DNA of 64,000 nucleotides. Origin: Mercenaria mercenaria (Eukaryota > Mollusca > Bivalvia > Venerida > Veneridae). The notes under the pieces are model-generated. The model was not told the DNA's origin and searched no databases. It was given only the letters and a program-made list of their open reading frames with translations. Positions 1-9,939 of the stretch are shown here, in pieces. How positions within the stretch are numbered: position 1 is the stretch's first letter; each line of letters opens with the position of its first letter. A program made the translations under genes and the position numbers. Location of the stretch: positions 50,540,001 to 50,604,000 of the forward strand of contig NC_069371.1 of the NCBI RefSeq assembly GCF_021730395.1, given 5' to 3'.

Positions 1-623
1 AATATAAATCCGTTTTCTAACATAGTAAGACCATGTGGACAGCCTTCACATTTGTAGCTATGTATCACTTCACCGAACCAGTTTAACGTTATAACTGCTC
101 GCCTGCCTTGATCAGATACAAAAATATAATTTTCGTTTGCGATAACATAGTATGGTTCACTGAAAATGAGACCTTTCCATGAGCCTATAACCGTTTTTAA
201 TATTTTTCCGTTCATGTCCATGATTTGAACTTTTGAAGGACAGCTATATACCACTACCAGATTTTCCCCAAAACAGCTGATGCCACGACAGTCGCCATCT
301 ACTATCAACCCACTGGTCAATAAAAGCGTGTCTTCAGCGACTTTTATAAAATAAATTGTTCTCTGGACCGGAATTGTTACAGCACATACGAATTCAGTAA
401 CTGCTGAGACATCGAGGGGATAATTCTTTAGCTCTAGCTGATTGATGATGCAATCACTGTCAATGTCAACCAATTTAACACAAAAGTTTCTGCTGTCAGT
501 AAGAACAAGCTTGCAAGGACTAAGAAGAGCCATTCCAGTTATCCAGCAACGTTCGTCATCTTGTTCTGCACTAACACGAATGTACGTTCTGTGTAAAAAC
601 TCTTTTGAACTTGAAATCTCCAT
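1..623 (-). CDS. TRIM/NHL-type beta-propeller protein, copy A (cut by window edge)
   Basis: The minus strand is open from an ATG at 623-621 to the window edge: 207 codons with no stop. The product is about three-quarters identical by eye to copy B (3682-4482), with one extra codon near the N terminus; the last third is almost the same. Repeated blade-like segments (SRNFCVKLVDIDS, PSKVQIMDMNGK, FVSDQGRRAVITL) match the NHL-like six-bladed propeller at the C terminus of bivalve TRIM-like proteins. Known for the family: such propellers bind partners of RING E3 ligases. No RING or B-box is visible here. The sequence just before the ATG reads ...aactacag|acATG, so it may be the 5' end of a last exon rather than a true start. 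About 60 C-terminal residues lie outside the window. Both copies being open suggests that both are functional. Confidence 0.72.
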   Translation of the reverse strand, partial: MEISSSKEFLHRTYIRVSAEQDDERCWITGMALLSPCKLVLTDSRNFCVKLVDIDSDCIINQLELKNYPLDVSAVTEFVCAVTIPVQRTIYFIKVAEDTLLLTSGLIVDGDCRGISCFGENLVVVYSCPSKVQIMDMNGKILKTVIGSWKGLIFSEPYYVIANENYIFVSDQGRRAVITLNWFGEVIHSYKCEGCPHGLTMLENGFI

Positions 624-1418
624 GTCTGTAGTTTGAAATGGTATACATGCAATTCACGAAATTACACATGTAAAGTAACTTTTATTGCGTAAAACATCTA
701 TAACTTCATATAATTTAAATCATCAGCCGAGATCACTTTCAACTAAAAGTTCTTGTTTACAATGCTAATTTTATCGCTTAACATTCAATAAGATATGACC
801 ATTATAAATATTCTGGAAAGGCATATTCAAGGCACACATGATAACAACCGTATTTTGTCGTGATATTTGTTTTATTTCCATTGAAAAACATGTTAAAACT
901 TGTAATTATAATGAATTATAATACATTGTAGGTAAGCCCATTTTGATTACGAAGCATTATTAAAGTTTAGAATTTAAAACAAAACGGAACAAATTTTATT
1001 GCATATTTAAAATCAAACCTAAAGATATGTCTGATAGTTTTCTTACCATCCTAAAGTACCTCCACAATCGAATGCAAAATGCATAAACCTTACGTCAGTA
1101 AGACATTTTGAATTGATCTTTATCTTTTAAGGAGGGTATCTAAATGCACCTTCGTTTACAAATGAGGCCAAGCAATTAAAATAAAGTAATGACTGGTTTT
1201 CAGCTAAACATTTACTTATGAGGAAAGTTTTACTTATTTCTGTTACTTTTTACTCATTAGCATACTCTTTTAGTGGTTAAATGAATAGCAGTGTTTTGTG
1301 ATTTTGTGTAACTATCATCAAATGCTTGGAAATAAACGCTCGTACTTCAAATTGTTTAAAGATATTGTTAAAACTACCTTCAAATTCGGCAGTGTTAAAA
1401 AAAGCTTTAAGAATCTGG
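624..1418. other. Non-coding upstream DNA of copy A
   Basis: AT-rich sequence with no convincing frame. It aligns almost throughout with 4483-4711 plus 5075-5684 of unit B, so it is upstream or intronic DNA of the duplicated gene. Confidence 0.6.
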
Positions 1419-1499
1419 CCCCGTGTTCACAAAACATTTTCAGTCAAGGCTGAGTTCGATAATGAATCTTTATTTGTTATTCATATCTAAATAGCATGT

Positions 1500-2870
1500 T
1501 CTGCAAATGTGGCCTCTAAAGTGTTAACAAGCTTTAGCTCTTATTTGACCAGGTGACCTAGTTTTTGACCCCATATAACTCTGATTCAAAACTGACTTAA
1601 AGGTCATCAAGACAAACAATCTGGCCAATTCGCATGAGTTTCAAACCTAAACTGTGGACTCTAGATTGTTAACAAGATTTTCCGTTGATCTGACCTACTG
1701 ACCTAGTTTTTGACCCAACATAACCCAGTTTCAAACTTGACCTAGAGATCATCTATGCACACATTCTGACCAAGTTTCATGTGATTGGGTAACAAATGTG
1801 ATCTCTAGAGTGTTAACAAGATTTTCCTTTGATTTGACCGGGTGACCTAGTTTTTGACCCCACATAACCTAGTTTCAAACTTAATCTAGAGGTCATGAAG
1901 ACAAACATTGTGACAAATTTTCATGCGTTTCAACCTTAAACCGTGGACTCTAGAATGTTAACAAGATTTTCCTTTGAACTGGCCTACTGACCAAGTTTTT
2001 GACTCCACATGACCCAGTTTCAAATTTGGCATAGAATCATCTATACAAACATTCTAACTAAGTTTCGTAAAGACTGGATCACAACTGTGGACTCTAGAGT
2101 GTTAACAAGATTTTCCTTTGATCTGGTCTACTGACTTAGTTTTTGATCCCACATGATCCAGTTTCAAATATAACCTAGAGATCGTCTATTCAAGCATTCT
2201 GACTAAGTTTCATAAAGATAGAATTACACCTGTGGCCTCCAGAGTGTTAACAAGCTTTGATGTGACTAGGTGACCTAGTTTTTGACCTCACATGATCCAG
2301 ATTCAAACTTGACCTAGAGGGCATCAAGACAAACATTCTGACCAATTCTAATGAGTTTCAAATTTAAACCGTGGTCTCTAGAATGTAAGCAAGATTTTCG
2401 TTTGATCTGGCCTACTGACCTAGTTTTTGACCCCAATGACCAGTAACAAATATGACCTAGAAATCAACTACACAATACAGTCTGACTAAGTTCATCAAGA
2501 TTTGGTTAAAACTGTGGCCTCTAGAGTGTTAACAAGCTTTTCCTTTGATTTGACCGGTTGACCTAGTTTTGGACCAAACATGACCCAGATTCAAACTTGC
2601 CTTAGATGTCATCAAGACAAACATTCTGACCAGTTACCATGAGTTTAAAACTCAAAATGTGGACAAAGAGTGTAACAAGATTTCCGTTTGATCTGGCCTA
2701 CTGACCTAGTTTTTGACCCTACATGAGTTTCAAACTTGGCCTAGAGATCATCAAGACAAACATTCTATGTAAGTTTAATAAAGATTGGGTCACAAATATG
2801 GCACTGTTGAAAAACGGCGATAACCCAAAACAAACAAACAAAAACAAATATGGCCTCTAGAGTGTTAACA
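1500..2870. repeat. Tandem array of ~144-bp satellite monomers
   Basis: About nine degenerate monomers. The phrase 'gtgttaacaag' recurs at about 1521, 1676, 1810, 1955, 2099, 2244, 2383, 2526, 2670 and 2862, with spacings mostly 134-155 and typically 143-145. Each monomer also carries 'gacctagtttttgaccc' and 'gacctagagatcatc'. The phrase is common in bivalve genomes; identity with the ancient BIV160 satellite is possible but not checked. Confidence 0.85.
2802..2848 (+). repeat. SINE 3'-tail fragment inside the satellite array
   Basis: 'cactgttgaaaaacggcg' followed by 'ataacccaaaacaaacaaac' matches the tail of the complete SINE at 44029-44319. It interrupts the satellite between its last two monomers. 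Confidence 0.65.
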
Positions 2871-3159
2871 GGGCAAATGTTGACGCACGACGCACAATGG
2901 ACGACGACGGACGCCGGACATTGACCGGTCACAATTGCTCACCTTGAGCACTTCGTGCTCAGGCGAGCTAAAGACTGGATACAGAAGGAATTCACTGTCT
3001 TAAGTGTACCAGTTTATACGTAGTAGAAGTGCTGTTTAAAGAACATGTTTATGATTGGTCTAAATTCGTACATAGCATTTTAAAATACAATGGTAGGTTC
3101 CCTTTACCTATTGTATAGGATATAATACATGATAATAGGATTCCTGCAAATTAGGACCT

Positions 3160-3681
3160 GTTTTACAGTTGTAAGAAAATAAACGTCTGTAAAAGACCTG
3201 TATTTTGAAATCACAGCTGTTAAAGACCTATAAGTGGAAAATGACGAGGGCCCAGTTCTTCGAAACTTGAAGCAGCTGCTAAACTAACCGCCGGTTATAT
3301 TTTGATTCAAAATACTATTCTTGGTGGAAAACACTAGTCTAGTACGATTTTATTGTAAAGATTTATGTTGTTATGTTCATACTTTATCTTAACTTGTATT
3401 AATGCGTACAACTTATATCTTGTAGATGATAGGTCAAAGATAAAATGGCCGACTTTTTTGTTGTATTTTTATTATAAAGTCACCTAAACAAAGTTGAGAC
3501 CACATGGAAACTTTCCAGTTTAATGGAATTGTTCAGCTGCACATTTTGACTATATTATGCACGTAGCTACCACATTTGTCATACAAAGTCAAAATATTAC
3601 CGGTATCACATAAAGTTTTTAGATATGGTTCGGAACTAAAATGTACACTTTTTCTTTGTATAATGGAACTATCTGTGCAAA
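3160..3681. other. Intergenic DNA downstream of copy B
   Basis: AT-rich 3'-flank of copy B with a minus-strand AATAAA at 3349-3354. The plus-strand frame at 3576-3869 is antisense to copy B. Confidence 0.4.
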
Positions 3682-4482
3682 TTATGTTTGTTTTTCAAAT
3701 ACTTGCACATAATCGTCATAATGCTCATCACCTTTATGGTAACTTACAAACAGTTTTCTGTTTGCATTACACCAACAAACTGCACAGGGAAAATTCAGGT
3801 CATTCAAAGCAGTGTCAACTACATTTCCGCGGTTACACGTGTATATGTTTAGGCCGCTCACAAACATAAATCCGTTTTCTAACATAGTGAGACCATGTGG
3901 ACATCCTTCACATTTGTAGCTATGTATCACTTCACCGAACCAGTCCAACGCTATAACTGCTCGCCTGCCTTGATCAGATACAAAAATACAATTTTTGTTT
4001 GCGATAACATAGTATGGTTCACTGAAAATGAGACCGTCCATTGGGCCTATGACTGTGTTTAATATTTTTCCGTTCAAGTCCATGATTTGGACTTTTGAAG
4101 GACAGCTATAAGCCACTACCAGATTTTCCCCATAACAGCTGATGCCACGACAGTCACCATCTACTTCTAACTCTCTGGTCAATGAAAGTGTGTCTTCATC
4201 AACGTTTATAAACTGAATCGTTCTTTGAACCGGAACTGTTACAGCACATTCTAGTACAGTAACTGCTGTGACATCGAGAGGATAATTGCTTAGTTGTAAC
4301 TGGTCGACGATGCAATAACTGTTAACATCAACTAACTTAACAGAGAAGTTTCTGCTGTCAGCCAGGATTAGCTTGCAGGGATTAACGAGAGTCATTCCAG
4401 TTATCCAAGAACGTTCTTCATCTTCTTCCGTACTACGAATGTAGGTGCTATGTAAAAACTCTTTTGGACGGGAAACCTCCAT
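3682..4482 (-). CDS. TRIM/NHL-type beta-propeller protein, copy B
   Basis: A complete 266-codon minus-strand frame from ATG 4482 to TAA at 3682. Residues ~25-262 form a series of beta-propeller-like repeats: SRNFSVKLVDVNS (~44-56), PVQRTIQFINVDEDT (~84-98), PSKVQIMDLNGK (~128-139), FVSDQGRRAVIALDWFGEV (~167-185) and GLTMLENGFMFVSG (~198-211). This resembles the C-terminal NHL-like domain annotated in bivalve tripartite-motif proteins (usually 500-700 aa with RING, B-boxes and coiled coil), so the protein is either a propeller-only derivative or the last exon of such a gene. No signal peptide or membrane segment is seen. The two bases before ATG follow a plausible 3' splice site (ttttcaactacag|ac), kept in copy A. 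A minus-strand AATAAA lies at 3349-3354. Function is inferred from fold resemblance only. Confidence 0.75.
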   Translation of the reverse strand: MEVSRPKEFLHSTYIRSTEEDEERSWITGMTLVNPCKLILADSRNFSVKLVDVNSYCIVDQLQLSNYPLDVTAVTVLECAVTVPVQRTIQFINVDEDTLSLTRELEVDGDCRGISCYGENLVVAYSCPSKVQIMDLNGKILNTVIGPMDGLIFSEPYYVIANKNCIFVSDQGRRAVIALDWFGEVIHSYKCEGCPHGLTMLENGFMFVSGLNIYTCNRGNVVDTALNDLNFPCAVCWCNANRKLFVSYHKGDEHYDDYVQVFEKQT

Positions 4483-5935
4483 GTCTGTAGTTGAAAATGG
4501 TATATATATATTTGGAAATTACACATGTAAGTGACTTTGATTGTGAAAAACATCTATAATTACATATAATAATGCTCAGCCGAGTTCACTTTCAACTCGA
4601 AATGTTTGTTTACAATGCTAACGTTATCACTTAACATTCACTAAGATATGAATACTGTAAATATCTTTAAAGCACTCATGAAAACAGCCGTAATTTGTCG
4701 TGATATTTGTTTACTGTGCCCATTTTATAATGATTTGAGAAAAAACATGTTTTCTATACTGTTGTACTTGGCCTAGTATCAACAAATTTAAATCAATAAT
4801 GAAATCTACACGGATAAATGTGATTGTTGATTTGGCAAAACTTCTATACATGGCGACTCAAAAAAGAAAAGAAATTAGTTAAACTATTTGTTTAATGTTT
4901 TGATTATGTATGTATAATTTATGTCATAGAGATATGTTAACATGAAAATGGTTTATACCACACTTTTCTGTTCTTGTAATATTGTAGATTAATGTGTAAA
5001 CCGCCACAAAGGTATTTGGCAATGGACATAATATTATGTATGTTTATGCCAATAAAATATTTGACGTGAAAATTTATCTTAATTTTCATTGTAAACAGAT
5101 TAAAACTGAAAATTCCTATTCAAGGCTATTCATGTTAAACTAACAAAGGTATCGTATTAGTAATCAGTCAAAGTTTAGTAAGCAAGGTTTGAACATGAAG
5201 CATAATAACGTTTGGTGGAATAATGTTAAAAATTTAAAACAAAATGGAACAAATTTAATTGCATATTTAAAAAAACCCCCTAAAGATATATCTGTTAGTT
5301 TTCTTACCATCCTAAAGTACCTCCACAATCGATCGAATGCATAATGCATTAACCTTCCGTCAGTAAGACATTTTGAATTGATTTTGATCTTTTTAAGGGG
5401 AGTATTTAAATACACTTCCGTTTACAAAAGAGGCCAAACAATTAAAATAAAGTAATGGCTGGTTTTCAGCAAAACATTTACTTAATATTAGGAAAATTTT
5501 TACTTATTTCTACTACTTATTACTCATTAGCATACTCTTTTAATAGTTAAATGAATAGTAGTATTTTGAGATGTTGTGAAACTATCATCAAAAGCTTGAA
5601 AATAAACACTTGTATTTCAAATTGTTTGAGGATATTGTTAAAACTACCTATAGGCAGTATCAAAATAACTTTAAGAATCTGGTCTTATAGTTCATTTCAG
5701 AATAGCATACCTGTCGAAATTTCGGACTCGGAATATCAGTCCTTTCATATATACTATACTATTAATCGAAACTCCTGACGCACCCCACCCCTCCTTGGTT
5801 TTTTGGTGATAGGACGAATAACACACCGCCTCCTGTCAAACTTCATCGGACCTGGTCATCGAAGATGCAACCATTCTAGACTTGTGCTCTACCTGCTGAA
5901 CAAATCGGCTGTCTGAAGTTTCATTTGCTCAACGA
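4483..5935. other. Upstream DNA of copy B, with a private ~360-bp insertion
   Basis: 4483-4711 and 5075-5684 align with unit A. 4712-5074 is a private insertion with no recognised ends. 5690-5935 is unassigned. The short frames here lack any family resemblance. Confidence 0.5.
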
Positions 5936-5937
5936 AC

Positions 5938-6465
5938 TTCAACCGACTGTATAGTATTCCAACATGTAATTTTAGATATTCAACCGACTGTATTGGTAAG
6001 TATTCTGACATCATTTAAAATATTCAACCTGCTGTATTGATAAGTATTCTAACATCATTAAAGATATTCAACCGACTGTGTTGGTAAGTATTCTAACATC
6101 ATTAAAGATATTCAACCGACTGTATGGTTAAGTATTCTAACATCATTAAAGATATTCAACCGACTGTATGGGTAAGTATTCTAACATCATTAAAGATATT
6201 CAACCGACTGTTTGGGTAAGTATTCCAACATCTAAAGATATTCAACCGACTGTATGGGTTAGTATTCCAACATCATTAAAGATGTTCAACCGACTGTATG
6301 GGTAAGTATTCTAACATCATTAAATATATTTAACCGACTGTATGGGTAAGTATTCTAAAATCAAGAAAGATATTCAACCGACTGTATGGGTAAGTATGCT
6401 AACATCATTAAGGATATTCAACCGACTGTTTGGGTACACGTTAGTATTCTAACACATGCACAATA
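5938..6465 (+). repeat. 44-bp minisatellite, about 12 units
   Basis: 'ttcaaccgactg' recurs at 5938, 5979, 6023, 6067, 6111, 6155, 6199, 6241, 6285, 6329, 6373 and 6417: a 44-bp period with a few 41-42-bp units. The unit reads roughly 'ttcaaccgactgtatgggta' followed by 'agtattctaacatcattaaa'. Confidence 0.93.
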
Positions 6466-7165
6466 TTGTTTAGATAGGTTTTTGTCAAAATAGCAGATAT
6501 GCAACCCAGGAAAGTGTCTACTCCTTTCATAACTTGAGTAATGAAACTGGCTCAATCGCCAAGGTGACTATGTCTTAGACTAGCTGACAAACTATGTAGA
6601 ATGTCCTTGTCCTTTATAAAAAAACGTAAAGCTGATTAGGCCTATAAATCACATATATAAAATTTTCCTTTGGCTACCTCGCCTAAATAATTTGTGTACC
6701 AATGATTTGAATAATGAGCTTAATAGTTTCAGGGACCAGGCAAATCACTCAATATTTTAAATTAACAACATACAACTTATGACTACTATAGACTTGTCTA
6801 GTCGTATTGTTGAAGTTTGTTGAATCAACTGCATACGAGTCCTATCGCATAGATGTTAAGCATATGTCTTCTAAATTGATGCAGCAACTCAATATGATTG
6901 CCCTGACTGCTGGATTCTCAGCGCCTGTATGCTATCAAATGTAGCGTTGAGCTGCAACCCCTGGTATACTTGTAGGTGTAACCACGATGCCTTGACTGTA
7001 CTTCACCAAAAACGCTGACACTCGTCTGTTAGCAGGAACTCTACTACTGCCTCAGTAGATTACAAACTTATGTGTCTCTGTCTCAGCTTTCCGATGCTCA
7101 GCTATATATGCTATCATCTATAACTTTCGACAACCATAATTGTATAACTAATATGCGCTCACCCT
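6466..7165. other. Unassigned stretch in unit B
   Basis: No open frame, tRNA-like box or repeat shared with the rest of the window was recognised here. Confidence 0.4.
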
Positions 7166-7494
7166 TAAGCTGATTAAAGAACTTGTTTCTGATTGGTCTA
7201 AATTCGTTCATAGTGTTTTACAATGAGTACCTGCTCTAACAACGGAATGTTCCCTTTAACTATTGTATAAGATGTAATACGTGATAATAGGATTCTGTTA
7301 TAACAGCAAAGCAGCCGTAAGTAACCCAAATCTTGTTTTTAACAACAATGCAACTATAATTGTGATGTTGCGTAAGGAAGGCGGTTGATGTTTTTGAAAA
7401 CATGAAAAGTTATGTTCAGCATTTTTCAGCGAGAATTTTATGCTAAGGAAATTGTATATCAAAAACTTTATATGTAAAAAGCGTAATAGGGAAA

Positions 7495-7837
7495 ATGTTT
7501 CACCAGGAGATGTTGTTTCGTTGGCTTAGTGGAAAGAATTTGAACAGCGTAAATAAAGTACACAAAATTTGTGAGACTGTCTTACAAATAAAAAATGCCA
7601 AAGATAAAATTAAAATAATCAGAGCTCATCATGTGTGTCTTTTTGCCCCAAATAAACCTCGTCCAGTGTTAGTAACGTTTGACCAGGAATCAAAGCAGCT
7701 TATTAAATTAGCACTGAAAAGTGTACATTGTAAATCTTAAAGGAACATTTTATCACATTTTAGACCAATTCCCGCCGGAAGTAATTAAGGACCGCAAGGA
7801 AGGCAAACATAAAGTTTTAAAAGCTATTTTTCTTTGA
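7495..7837 (+). pseudogene. LINE (L1/Tx1-like) ORF1 C-terminal relic
   Basis: The 81-codon frame 7495-7740 carries KIKIIRAHHV...NKPRPVLVTF, which fits the 'ERAHRIG...PRPIIVKF' core of L1-type ORF1p, an RNA-binding RRM/CTD protein. After its stop the signal resumes in another frame at 7757-7837 with ILDQFPPEVIKDRKEGKHKV, matching the 'QFP.EI..RRK.L.P..K' block that follows in the family. So this is a truncated ORF1 fragment with one frame change. No reverse-transcriptase fragment was seen nearby. The upstream part (before ~7495) is not recognisable. A host origin is unlikely given both conserved blocks in the right order. Confidence 0.6.
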
Positions 7838-8454
7838 GTATTTATTATGCATTTTTTGTGTAAATATTGGACAAAGAATAAGCATGTGGTCAAGTTTTGA
7901 AAAACATATATATACCGTGGACCTGGTCAAGACCATGTGATAATCATGCGACACCGGTCGTTTAGAATGTATAATATTTGATATACATGGTCTTTGATAT
8001 GTGACGATCAGAACTGTACTTCAGAGATAATAGGATGAAATCTTGGCTGAAGACGTTGGCCACTCTTCAAAACGGGGTTAAAACTAAATAAAATAAACAC
8101 ACACACGCGTTTGCATATTTCTATGAACACAATGAATGTTACTTAAATCCGTTGTTTTGTATAATCTGTCCAACAGCATTCTCCTCCACTGATACACTGA
8201 TTTACATATGTTTTTGAAAGAGTTTTGCGGTTATTTTATGCAAATTAATAATGAAAATATTCGAAACTATTCACCTACAAAACCATGAAGTTATACATGA
8301 TAATAGACGAATACCTTTGTTAATCACATTTCCTTTTTTATTACATGTGACATTCCATTAAACCTTATCAAGACCTTATTTAAGATGTGTTGTTTAAATA
8401 GTATAAACATACAAGAGAACGACAGTAAGCTAAAGAAACTAATAAACTTTTTAC
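7838..8454. other. Unassigned intergenic DNA
   Basis: No supported gene. The only marks are a short AC run near 8096-8107 and scattered A/T runs. Confidence 0.4.
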
Positions 8455-9011
8455 TATACTGAACAGCAAAAGAAGCTATCCAGATGTATAACTGGTATCT
8501 TTTGAAATAAAAAAAATGATTTTTCAAATTTGAATTGTTTCTTCATACCAAAATTACACTTGAAGATCTTCACGTGATAAATTTTTAAAAATCAATCAAC
8601 CGTGAAGTCAGTAGTACCACAATAGCCGTTTGAAAGGCTATATCTTCTGCGCGTCAGTTGCATTGTAACATCCCAATTGAGCGCTCACGCTAAACTTGAT
8701 TCAGTCGTGCGGTGCAACCAACAACATTTTAAAAACTTTTTGCTGTTTTTCCGGTTTGTCAATTATCAATATTTCCAATAACAATAAAATTTCACAAAGA
8801 ACATTGTCAATTACAGGCGCACGTTAATTTCGTGCAAAAAGGCTATTGTGGGACTACTGACTTCACGGTGGATTGATTTCTTAAAATTTTACACGTGAAG
8901 TTCTTCAAGTGTAATGTGATATGAACAACCCAAGTGATTTATAAATCAAAGTTTTTAAATAAAAAATACCCCAGTTATAAAACTGGATAGTTTCTTTTGC
9001 TGTTCAGTATA
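8455..9011. mobile_element. Foldback/MITE with ~170-bp terminal inverted repeats
   Basis: The left arm starts 'tatactgaacagcaaaagaa' and the right arm ends with its near-exact reverse complement ('ttcttttgctgttcagtata'). Pairing continues through 'attacacttgaag', 'cttcacgtg' and 'accgtgaagtcagtagt', giving arms to about 8635 and from about 8845. The flanking TA or TATA suggests TA target duplication, as for Tc1/mariner-type elements; the superfamily is unproven. It carries no coding frame. Confidence 0.75.
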
Positions 9012-9200
9012 TATGCGTTAATGAATCCCTTTCATTTTACGTTTTGTTTTAATAACTATGTCCCGTCAAATCGGAATGGTTTCTGATCATTATGAGATAT
9101 TTAATTGTTAGAGTATAATTAACATGTTTTAATATTAAGAATTCCTTTTAACTGGTCCATTTTTCCCCAATTACGATACGGTTATATTCTCACTGAACAG

Positions 9201-9745
9201 TCTCCGGATTTAGTTTGCAAATCCGGAATTTTCGCAAACTCAGCTACCTTTTATCTTTGACTTTTTTGTGATCTTTTGACACCTAACAATAGTTCGGGTC
9301 TCATAGAGAAATAATTGGCCATTTCCTTTCAAATATCTCAAACAACGAACTCTTGGGACGGCTTCAAAGTTGGTCCTCCCATGGGAGTATTTTTTTCTCC
9401 CGCGGGGTTTTCGCTATCCCATGGGAGGTCCAATCGGAGGTTTCTCCCACTTTGAGAATTGCGGGAGAAATACCCCATTGGGTTTTAACAAAATTTCTGA
9501 AATTCATTATTTATCGCTGGTAAGTATTTCTTAGTATTTAATGTTGTGTTGTTTCTATATTAGACCTGAAAATAAGCGTTCTGAAAATCTCCCACTGGAG
9601 GTTTCCTCCCACATGTGATACTGGCGAACTCCAGCGGGAGAGTTCACCTGCGGGAGAATTTCTCCTGTTTTGAAAATGGGGTTATTCTCCTGTTTTGAAA
9701 ATGGGGTTATTCTCCTGTTTTGAAAATGGGGTTATTCCCCCATTT
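9201..9745 (+). mobile_element. CCCATGGG-rich palindromic element, copy 1
   Basis: It starts with a hairpin 'tccggatttagtttgcaaat' + 'ccgga' and 'gcaaactcagctacctttt', exactly mirrored in the inverted copy at 55350-55960. The body is dense in short palindromes: 'ctcccatgggag', 'ctcccgcgggg', 'tcccatgggagg'. No protein is encoded. Limits on the right are approximate. Confidence 0.6.
9661..9736 (+). repeat. 25-bp tandem repeat, three units
   Basis: 'tctcctgttttgaaaatggg' + 'gttat' starts at 9661, 9686 and 9711 with identical units. Confidence 0.93.
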
Positions 9746-9814
9746 ATTCTTACTTTCATATATAGAATCAGTTCTTGGTAGTTTACGCAACAATTTGTAC
9801 TTGCAACTGATTTT

Positions 9815-9852
9815 CTTAAAATAACAATAATAATAACAACAACAAGTTAACA

Positions 9853-9890
<38 letters not shown>

Positions 9891-9935
9891 AATAAATAAA
9901 TAAATAATAACAACAACAATGATAATAATAATAAC
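9815..9935. repeat. AAT/AAAT microsatellite
   Basis: Mixed (aat)n, (aaat)n and (aac)n tracts. The minus-strand Leu-rich frame across them is a translation of the repeat. Confidence 0.9.
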
Positions 9936-9939
9936 AAGA

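Larger units (their letters stand above)
1419..2975 (+). mobile_element. Helitron-like non-autonomous element with central satellite
   Basis: The satellite array ends in a GACGCACGACGCA-rich stretch and then a strong hairpin, 'gctcaccttgagcac' - ttc - 'gtgctcaggcgagc' (2936-2968), followed directly by CTAA. A 3' hairpin followed by CTRR and central tandem repeats are marks of Helitron-derived elements in bivalves. The base after CTAA is A rather than the usual T, and the 5' TC end is not clear, so the class is tentative. Its absence from unit B supports an insertion. Confidence 0.5.
1..3160. repeat. Tandem segmental duplication, unit A
   Basis: Unit A holds the propeller gene (1-623), upstream DNA (624-1418), the satellite/Helitron-like insertion (1419-2975) and a short tail (3020-3150). 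Gene and upstream DNA align with unit B; the tail (tgattggtctaaattcg...tgataataggatt) aligns with 7180-7290. The satellite insertion is absent from unit B. Confidence 0.75.
3500..7295. repeat. Tandem segmental duplication, unit B
   Basis: Unit B holds the gene (3682-4482), upstream DNA homologous to unit A (4483-4711 and 5075-5684), a private ~360-bp insertion (4712-5074), a private stretch with the 44-bp minisatellite (5690-7160) and the shared tail (7180-7290). The left limit is uncertain because its counterpart would lie outside the window. Confidence 0.7.

Noticed and set aside
3576-3869. 97-codon plus-strand gene
   Set aside because: Mostly antisense to the 3' part of propeller copy B; no independent support.
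5938-6465. CRISPR-like regular repeats
   Set aside because: The 44-bp units are contiguous with no unique spacers, and the genome is eukaryotic; it is a minisatellite.
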